Origin: Oehlia diaphana
Lineage: Eukaryota > Glomeromycota > Glomeromycetes > Glomerales > Glomeraceae
Reading direction: 5' to 3'
Length of the DNA stretch: 10,851 nt
NCBI GenBank assembly: GCA_003833135.1
Contig: QZLH01000582.1
Coordinates: 18,289-29,139, forward strand
Shown piece after piece: positions 1-6,955 of this stretch. How positions within the stretch are numbered: the first letter of the stretch is position 1; every line of letters starts with the position of its first letter. The notes below the pieces were generated by a model. It saw only the letters and a program-made list of their open reading frames with translations. It searched no databases and had not been told where the DNA came from. Position numbers and translations under genes: made by a program.

Positions 1-1
1 A

Positions 2-82
2 ACTGTTGTATTAGCTCCAGAACATGAAGATTTTGATATAGAGGCATTAATAGCTAAAGAAATGGATGATAACGAAAACTAA
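2..82 (+). CDS. 3' end of an unidentified ORF, cut by window edge
   Basis: An open frame enters from the left edge and ends at a TAA after 26 codons. The visible peptide begins TVVLAPEHEDFDIEALIAKE and ends in a short acidic tail (MDDNEN). No domain can be recognised from so little sequence. About 280 bases downstream there is a possible hAT transposon terminus in the orientation expected for a 3' end, with subterminal TTTCGGCC-type repeats in between. This makes the C-terminal tail of a hAT-type transposase a reasonable guess, but that rests on context only. A host gene ending here is equally compatible with what can be read. Confidence 0.45.
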   Translation, partial: TVVLAPEHEDFDIEALIAKEMDDNEN

Positions 83-117
83 TATTTTTAATTAATTTTT
101 CGCAATTAACTTTTAGC

Positions 118-137
118 ATAATAATAATAATAATAAT
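118..137. repeat. ATA microsatellite
   Basis: An uninterrupted run of ATA/TAA triplets lies just downstream of the truncated ORF. A looser AAAT-type low-complexity stretch follows at about 180-236. Both are simple-sequence DNA typical of AT-rich fungal spacers. Confidence 0.8.
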
Positions 138-249
138 TGAGTATAATAATTACAAATTTATAATAATGATAAAAATAATATAATAAAATAAATAAATGCT
201 AATTTTTCATAATAGAATAAATAAATAAATAATAAAAAAGTGGGTTTGG

Positions 250-365
250 ACTTTCGGCCTATAATAAAAATAGTTTCGGCCTATATAAAGTTTTGGCCAT
301 AGTTTCGGATTTCGGCATTAGTTTCGGATTTGGGTTTTGAAATTTCAGTTTCAGCCATACCTCTG
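250..365 (-). mobile_element. Possible hAT-type element end with subterminal repeats
   Basis: The tract holds repeated, slightly varied copies of TTTCGGCC and TTTCGG (roughly 250-380). Read on the minus strand from 365, it begins CAGAGGTATGGCTGAAACTG, a layout reminiscent of hAT-superfamily ends: a short CAG-type terminus followed by many short subterminal repeats for transposase binding. The partner terminus would lie left of the window, so no target duplication can be tested. The truncated ORF at 2-82 points towards this end. The terminus position is approximate, and a plain degenerate tandem repeat is the alternative. Confidence 0.35.
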
Positions 366-1835
366 GAAGGTTTCGGCCACAAGTATAAGTTGATACAAAT
401 TTTACATGACCTGTTTACTTAAAGCAAATATTTATCCTCATATCTATGCTTATATGAAACTAATGGTAACCTCTAATGCAATTTGATATTTTTGAAAGAG
501 AACGATATACAATTATCAGTTCTTCATAAAGAATTTCTTTAGTTATCTGGATGCATCTAGTCTGAAATTTGTGATTTTTCTTAGATTCTAGTTCCTTTTC
601 ATATTCTTTTATAATTGATTTATTCTTTGCATTCTAAACCTTGATCTCAAGAATTAATGCTTAGTATTGTGAACTATATATGACAGCATTCTATCAGTTT
701 TCCTCCAATTTTCTTTTCAGTTTCATGATACTATTAAATCACTACCATAATGTCAAACTAAATCCTCAAATTATATGCTCCAAAGATCAGCCTGAATTAT
801 ATTATAGAATTAGCCAAATTTAGATATTGAATTATTAGTCTATTTGATGCAATATTTTTTATTACAATTTGGCATTTTGATGGATAACAAAATAGGTAGA
901 ACCTTAATATAGAATCTGACATCCAATTAGGTGCAGAAAGCCAATACTTTTGACATAAAATCAGGTATCCAAATAGTTATAGAAAGTTAACAACTCCATT
1001 ATGAATTTAGTATATAAATAACTCAGAAACAAGAAGAAAAGAATAATAATTAGATTGAAATATGGTGGTAATTAGATTATAATGTGATAATAAAAAATAT
1101 ATTAATATAAAAATACGGATAGCAGGAAAACCTAAAGAAGTATTTAGAATAAAAAAGAGATATTCCAAAAAAAAAAAATATAAATCAGATTATAGTTTTT
1201 AGATTAAAGTAGATTAGTGTGGTATTTAAATGATATTGTAATATTCAGAATATAGTATAGTATTCAGGTAACTCAGGTTATTCAATCCAAGAGGAAAATT
1301 CTTTTTATAATACATCTATTAAATACAATCTTTATAGCAAAAAAATTTTTTTTACTTTGATTCATGAATTTTTATGTATTCTTAAATGATTCATAAAAAA
1401 TAGTCCAAAATTTTTTATTTTTTATTATTCTCATTTATTAATATTACCTATTTTTGATCTATAAAATAAACTGGTAGAAATTTATTTTACTTCAGTTTGA
1501 GTTATAAAAGAAAAATTCATATAATTGATTTTTTTTTCATAGATTTTCTAGGACCTAAACATTACTAAAACAACTCAGATTCTGTATAACTAAAATTTTA
1601 AAATGTGATATCTCAGTTAATATTACACCTAAAAAGATGAATTATATATCAAAATGTTCGTCTTATTGAGATGAATCTAACAAGCCAAAAATCATTAAAA
1701 TCCAATTACTAGATCCCGAGATAGCAAAATTTGAGTTTAAAATCTACATATAACTTTATACATTTGGAACAGAAATTAATTATAAGGTTTATACAAATTC
1801 AGATCTGAGTTTTTTTGGTAATGTTCAGGATCCTG
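366..1835. other. AT-rich spacer without recognisable genes
   Basis: No open frame of useful length, RNA gene or conserved protein fragment could be seen on either strand. The stretch is AT-rich with scattered homopolymer runs. The only structure noted is a degenerate two-copy tandem duplication of about 46 bp at 913-1004, listed separately. Confidence 0.6.
913..1004. repeat. Degenerate two-copy tandem duplication, unit about 46 bp
   Basis: The unit starting AATCTGACATCCAATTAGG at 913 is followed directly by a diverged copy starting AATCAGGTATCCAAATAGT at 959. Both continue through an AGAAAG core. Most differences are transitions, suggesting an old local duplication. No function is apparent. 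Confidence 0.5.
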
Positions 1836-2051
1836 ATTTTCTTTAGCATCATTCCAAGATTTTTTACCTTTACGTAACCTGCATAAAATGTCATCCAGCA
1901 TCACACCCTACCATTTTCATTTTTTTATAAGTATTCTGGGGACTTAAAAATTTTTAGTGGTGAAAAAAATATTTTTCTCGCCCCCTTAAACATCACTGGT
2001 TACGTGAAGGTGGAATTTTACTTAGAAATCTTGGGCGATACTGGAGTAAAT
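1836..2051. mobile_element. Old palindromic MITE, copy 1 (216 bp)
   Basis: This segment aligns over its whole length with the element at 2988-3204, in the same orientation. The interior block TATAAGTATTCTGGGGACTT is identical in both copies. Its ends are inverted relative to each other (CCAAGATTT near the left end, AAATCTTGG near the right end). No target duplication is visible in the bases just outside, as expected for an old insertion. Compared with copy 2 it carries mostly C-to-T and G-to-A changes. It has no coding capacity. Confidence 0.75.
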
Positions 2052-2084
2052 TTTTTTATAGTGCATAGACATGTAACAGCCATC

Positions 2085-2093
2085 ATAAGAGAC
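2085..2093. repeat. Left target-site duplication of the MULE-like element
   Basis: The 9-mer ATAAGAGAC lies directly outside the left inverted end and recurs in direct orientation at 3268-3276, directly outside the right inverted end. A duplication of 9 bp is characteristic of the Mutator superfamily. Confidence 0.8.
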
Positions 2094-2570
2094 GCAAAAA
2101 TTACGTTCTTGACTTTTCTCGTATTACTTTCTTGATTTGATCAAAATATGCATGATTATATATAACAAAAATATTCTTTTCTTGACCTGCAAAAAAATAT
2201 TAGCATGTTATTATTTTTCTTATTTCCATAATTTTTTAAGAATTATATTATACACAAAGAGATTAATATTAATGTCAAAAATAATAATATAGTACTTACT
2301 GTATTTTATCATAAATGATTAATGACAAAATAATTATATTTAGTTTTATGCGGTTGTAGTTTAGTATTTATTACCTAATTAATTGTACTTCTTTTAAATG
2401 TAATCTATTTATCGGCTATCTTTTGTAAATAAAATAAAATTATTTTAATTTTATCAATATTGTAGAAATAAAAAAGTATTAAAAGAAAGCTATTTTTGTT
2501 AAAAATAAAATATTTCTTTTTTTTTTATCACATATCACGTTTCAGGTCAAGATAATCATGCATATTTTAA

Positions 2571-2987
2571 CCCGGTCAAAATGATAGGGTAGAATCACGT
2601 GACTTTCAAGATTTTCTTTTTTTTAAATAAAACTCTTTATTATATATAAAACCTTCTAAATAAACATATATTAAGTGCATTTTGACCTGTTTTGCATATT
2701 TACTTGGAGCACACAATGAGGTTTAGAACACCGTTTTCGATTTATTTAACTTTTTCAATTTCGTTAAAATTGATCTACCCTTTTTTGGGTATGATCAGCA
2801 AAATTGGTTTGCTCATATGTAAAGTCAAAAACGTTGTTCAAAATCCACTTTTTCTCCCTAAGTAAACTTGCGGAGCAGGTTGAAATACACTTATTTAATG
2901 ATTTTCAAGTTCACTTTAATTTTAGTTTATAAAAAATTTATCAAATTATAATAAATTTTAAATTACGTGATTCTACCCCGCTTTAAC
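2571..2987. repeat. Long imperfect foldback centred near 2783
   Basis: The two halves are diverged reverse complements of one another around a CCCTTTTTTGGG centre (2778-2789). Outer arms show GGGTAGAATCACGTGAC at 2587-2603 against ATTACGTGATTCTACCCC at 2962-2979. Middle arms show TAAGTGCATTTTGACCTG (about 2672) against CAGGTTGAAATACACTTA (about 2876). The outermost few bases on the right resume at 3205-3217, beyond the inserted MITE. It may be an independent foldback MITE inserted in the MULE or part of the MULE's own body. No coding capacity. Confidence 0.7.
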
Positions 2988-3204
2988 ATCTTTCCCAGCG
3001 TCGCCCCAAGATTTTTCACCCCCACGTGACCTGCACAAAATGTCATCCGCGTCACACCCCGCCGTTTTTATTTTTTTATAAGTATTCTGGGGACTTAGAA
3101 AATTTTTAGTGGTGAAAAAAATATTTTTCACGCCCCATTAAACATCACTGGTCACGTAGGGGTGAAATTTTACTTAGAAATCTTGGGGCGATACTGGGGT
3201 AAAT
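2988..3204. mobile_element. Nested palindromic MITE, copy 2 (217 bp)
   Basis: The ends are inverted repeats sharing the core TCGCCCCAAGATTT (22 of 27 terminal bases match). The arms continue to a second inverted block, CACGTGACC at about 3023 against GGTCACGT at about 3151, and the right arm carries about 12 extra bases. The exact 10-mer CCGCTTTAAC flanks it at 2978-2987 and 3205-3214. This 9-10 bp target duplication also fits the Mutator superfamily. It interrupts the right edge of the foldback at 2571-2987, so it is younger than the foldback. It has no coding capacity, and a second, older copy lies at 1836-2051. Confidence 0.8.
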
Positions 3205-3267
3205 CCGCTTTAACGGGCCCCCAGGTCAAGAAAGTAATACGAGGAGGGTCAAGAAGGTAATTTTTGC

Positions 3268-3276
3268 ATAAGAGAC
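3268..3276. repeat. Right target-site duplication of the MULE-like element
   Basis: Exact second copy of ATAAGAGAC, abutting the GTAATTTTTGC right end. It sits 147 bp before the ATG of the next gene, so the insertion lies in that gene's presumed promoter region. Confidence 0.8.
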
Positions 3277-3423
3277 TAGAAATGACGTAAGGGAGGAGGT
3301 TACAAAGTCCTTTCCCGGATATAATATTCGGGCCACCATATTTGGTGAGACACACGTGCCGTGCAACCGAAGGTGGTGTAATAAATCAGACATTGTTATC
3401 GTTATGAAAATTTTTTTTGTACA

Positions 3424-5661
3424 ATGTCTAAATCATCGTTGAAAGACCTCTGGAAACATTTCATAAAAATATTGGAAAAACCTAACGTAACAAATCATCT
3501 TCTGGAATACTTATGTAACCTAAAAAATAAACGCAAAACCCTTGACAAAAAAATAACGCATAGAGATTGGATAGAAGCCGTCACAATAATTTCAAAAAAA
3601 CACGAATCTGTTCAGATTCGGAAACTTGCAGATGAAGCAGTCAAAAATTTTAAGGTGATGATTTCGCTTTTTTTGAATTCTTTGTATAAGATTGAGCAGA
3701 AGCTGGTGTGCTTCCTCTGCGTTCATTCACTGCTTTGAAATCAGGGAAAGATCCACTGCTTTCAGAAAGCATACCAGCGGAAATGTGGGAGCCACAGCGA
3801 TCCACTGCTTTCGCCTCGTGGTATAATACTTACATTTCTGGGATTCTATCCTCTGTTGGACCATCCACTGCTTTGGTACCACAGCCGATCGAGTCCCTTG
3901 CGTCCCTTGCTCAACTTTGTGATTTTGTGATATTTCTTTGATTGCCTTTGACTTCCACCTTTTCACTCAATAGAAAGAATGCCGATCCCAAGTTGTTGTC
4001 AATTTTTGGCAAAATGTTGATGACCAGCGGAAGAGAGAGAATATTGGCAAAGATTTATTTTTCATGCACTTTGAAGGATTTACTGAGTTGGTAACATTTC
4101 TTTGATCAATAATCTAATACTGTATTGTCGGAGTGGATTAATCATATGCATGTCGCCTTTCTGAGAAGACCTTCACTCAAATATACTCTATTTTGCGCCA
4201 GGTCCAAAACAGAAATAATGATTCAATTCATAAGTCCGGAGATGATGAGTCCAAAGAAGATGATGATGATGAATCCGAAGATGAAATAGATTATTCTCAA
4301 AAGGAGGATGATGTGAAATCTGAAAGTGATGAAAGTGAACTCGAAGAGTGAGTATGGGTGGTTTTTTGTAATTCTCCGATCGACTTCCATTCCATTTTTC
4401 CGTTGGGCAGAGAATATTACGCTCATATAATAGACCTGGACAATGTAACGGAGCAACGCAGACCTCCATTCTGTTCCGCTAAGGAATGGTCCGCAATTAT
4501 TTCTATATCAAAGCCATCAGTGGACCTACCTCCTTCAGTAGAAAGACAACTTAACAATTATTTGAAAAATCCTGAGATTAAAAAAATACGTGAATCATTT
4601 GATTCCTATAAAGAAGTAACCACTGATGAAGATAAGTATGCTCGTAGAATCATTGATCATTAGTAAGTACTGTTGGTATGAGATTATTAAGAACCGAACT
4701 TATCATTGACTATATAATATCAAATTATCAATATAACAGTATTTTTTGTCTTGAAAACCGGCCGGAATACTTTGCTAAACGACCACAAACCGAGGCTACA
4801 TTTCGTGTAAGATTTATTGAACCAATTATAGAGCCGTTCATTTTCATTTTCAAAGACTTAATAGATATTACTTGGTAAGTAAGCACCCTTTTTTGACGGA
4901 TCTTTTGTATTATTGGCTGTTTGTTACATAACAACAAATATCGTACTGTAGGGGTGAAATCACGAGTTTATCATCGGCTAATCGTCGAAACTACCAACTT
5001 GCGAAGGGCAAAAGAAAACGAACTGGATCAAAGGCAGATGGTATTGGTTCACTTGTAGATGCCGACAATAAAAGAACTTGTGATAATTGAATTATCTGGA
5101 GCACCAACTCGACTTCCGACTAGGCATCCGGAAGGGGACAAGTGTAAACTAGATCGTTGTTTGGTAGACGTACTTAATAATTTATTTTATGATTATAATG
5201 TATGTGAATTTGAATTGGCTAAAAAACTTAAAGTATTTGGACTACAAACAAAAGGTAAAATTTTACTTTCGTTATGCAATTTTGTTTCAACAATATGATT
5301 TTCATAATTTGAAATTTACTATAATTTATACTTTTTATAGGATACAATTGTATCATCTCTGAACTATATATATTTGGTTGCGGGATTTATTGTATAAAGA
5401 ACGTTGTCTCAGTTCCCTTTACCGACAAGAATATCTGATTTATGTTATTTGTACGAACTACTCAGAGCCATGTTTCTTCTTAGAGATGAATTGATCAAGT
5501 CATTGAGAGTTATTCAAGATCTTAAAATAGCAAAGGCCCGTAAACTTGAGGTTATTAACCCAAAAATATTAGATATCAATAAAAATAATAGTTGGGTGGC
5601 ATTTGCTAAACATAAACATGTTCCTTTTACCCTTTATTGTGGTATAAACAAAGTGGATTGA
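3424..5661 (+). pseudogene. Probable decayed gene, PD-(D/E)XK-nuclease-like protein (about 500 aa)
   Basis: Splice signals give exons 3424-3654, 3974-4090, 4202-4347, 4411-4662, 4740-4874, 4952-5254 and 5341-5661, mostly with GTAAGT/GTGAGT donors and TAG/CAG acceptors that keep phase. The ATG at 3424 has A at -3. The product would start with a helical Lys-rich region (1-77), then an Asp/Glu/Ser-rich acidic stretch (about 125-164). A C-terminal part follows with WGE (about 294-296), KADG (321-324) and ELVIIELSG (about 335-343). The D...E-x-S spacing plus later FGLQTKG and GIY strands resemble a PD-(D/E)XK core with Ser in place of Lys. That assignment is inferred from pattern only. Two lesions break the frame: one extra base in the A-run at 5070-5073, and one base too many (or two missing) near 5436. 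The first intron is unusually long (319 bp). Either this is a decayed member of a repeated fungal family, or the lesions are sequence errors. Confidence 0.6.
3725..3874. repeat. Interspersed 12-mer ATCCACTGCTTT, four copies
   Basis: Copies of ATCCACTGCTTT begin at 3725 (ATTCACTGCTTT), 3751, 3800 and 3863, within a stretch richer in G+C than its surroundings. The region falls in the long first intron of the gene model at 3424-5661. Two + frames stay open across it (to about 3941). It could be an additional, unresolved exon or a degenerate minisatellite inserted in the intron. I could not find splice sites that join either frame cleanly to both neighbouring exons. Confidence 0.55.
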
Positions 5662-6955
5662 TTTTTCATCAAATCATGTGAACTTTAATGAATTTTTATT
5701 TTGAGTTATTAGTTATTCTTAATTAATTATTAGATAGTTATAGGAATTTATTATAAGAATGATTTAAACTTCTACAATTTTGCAAAAAAAAGGATAAAAC
5801 TTGTAAAGTACTATCTCAAATTAATATAAATTTTCCTTTTTTAAAAATTAATTAGCAAAAAACTTTTGGAATTATATTATATAATTTTTAGTTTAATTTT
5901 TAGTTTAATTTTTAGCTTCGGTCAGAATTTTGAACAAAGTTTTGAATTTAGATTTAGCCGTGATTTGAAAATATTTTGCTATATGTAAAATAATAATATT
6001 TTTAGTAAAAAGTATCTGTAAAAGTTATTTTAAAAAGAAAGTAAATTTCAAAATAGTAATTTTTTGACCCTGAACTTAATACTTTAGATAGGATTCTTCA
6101 TAAAAATATTATATTTGATATTTTTTTGCATCTTTTACACATTTGATTGACGTATTTATTTGCTCTAGTACATTTTGCGTCTGAATCTTGTTTCCAAGAT
6201 AAGCAAAATATATAATATTTATAATGTCTTATATGTAGATCAATTATATTTTTCCGAACATTTTATCTAAGCTACTACTAGATTTGGCCGAGATTTTAAA
6301 TTTTGGGCAAACCGTTAACCAATTGACAACATTTCTTTTGAAGTAAAAAAAATGAATCAATTGCGAAATGCAATTACAATTTTCACATGATTATACATGA
6401 AAAAAAAACGCCCTTTTGCTACGGATTATTTAAAAATAATAATTTGCAAGATTGTTGCAGATCCTTATTCGATTTTAAATTGTTGCATTTGCATTTGTAA
6501 ATTGTTGCGAGATCCAATCTGATTCTTTTGTGAAGTTTCACTGCATTACTTTTCGTTATTTCTTTTCTTGTGAATTTTAAGGTTCTTTGAAAGAAGTTAG
6601 CTAGTTTCATCTCCAATTTGTATTAATGAGAATTATTAGTTTTTAATATGTCGGAGAAAAGTTACTTACTAAAGCTATTCTATATTTAAATAGTTCTCAT
6701 CAATGATAATCATATTTTTATTATAATGTTTGTTGTTTAAAATATCCGGCATAATAGGCGTCCTTTTCAAACTTCCTTCAACATATAAGGTTTGTTTGTG
6801 TGGCGTTTCTTCGGCGTAAACAAATATATTACCATTCTTGTATACAGTTGAAAATACGTAATAAACTATTTAAACACAATTTTTACCTAAACTTGCAGTG
6901 CTTTTTTAATAATTGCTGACTTTTACTTGTCCGTATAATATTTATTTAGTATATT
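5662..6955. other. AT-rich spacer upstream of VTC4
   Basis: About 1.3 kb lies between the decayed gene and the VTC4 start, with no convincing gene. It contains a 12-bp x3 tandem repeat (5883-5918) and a degenerate direct repeat AGATTTAGCCGTGATTT (about 5949) / AGATTTGGCCGAGATTTT (about 6280). A GTTGC-rich stretch at about 6445-6515 has recurring ATTGTTGC. It presumably holds the VTC4 promoter. No CACGTG (Pho4-type) site was seen in it, and no TATA box could be assigned with confidence. Confidence 0.55.
5883..5918. repeat. 12-bp tandem repeat, three copies
   Basis: AATTTTTAGTTT occurs twice in tandem, followed by AATTTTTAGCTT with one change. It is simple low-complexity repetition in the spacer, with no evident function. 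Confidence 0.75.

Larger units (their letters stand above)
2094..3267. mobile_element. Non-autonomous Mutator-like (MULE) element, 1174 bp
   Basis: The element starts GCAAAAATTAC and ends GTAATTTTTGC. Its two ends are inverted repeats over about 42 bp (2094-2135 against 3226-3267) with four mismatches, three of them T on the left where the right arm has C. It is flanked by exact 9-bp direct repeats (2085-2093, 3268-3276). No transposase frame exists inside, so it would need a helper in trans. Its body holds an inverted repeat around 2132-2580, a long foldback centred near 2783, and a later insertion of a 217-bp MITE at 2988-3204. Assignment to MULEs rests on TSD length and long TIRs, since no transposase is present to confirm it. 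Confidence 0.75.

Noticed and set aside
3170..3355. Minus-strand open frame of 61 codons
   Set aside because: It spans the right end of the MITE, the MULE terminus and flanking DNA. Its continuity is accidental and the peptide shows no domain.
3727..3966. Minus-strand open frame opposite the ATCCACTGCTTT repeats
   Set aside because: The stretch is stop-poor in several frames on both strands, so openness is not evidence. No motif or splice context supports a minus-strand gene.
4188..4469. Two overlapping minus-strand open frames
   Set aside because: They mirror the acidic GAT/GAA-rich exon of the + strand gene (His/Ile-rich complement), a typical antisense shadow.
6419..6616. Minus-strand open frame of 65 codons upstream of VTC4
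   Set aside because: Short, no recognisable domain, lies over recurring ATTGTTGC sequence. No supporting signals.
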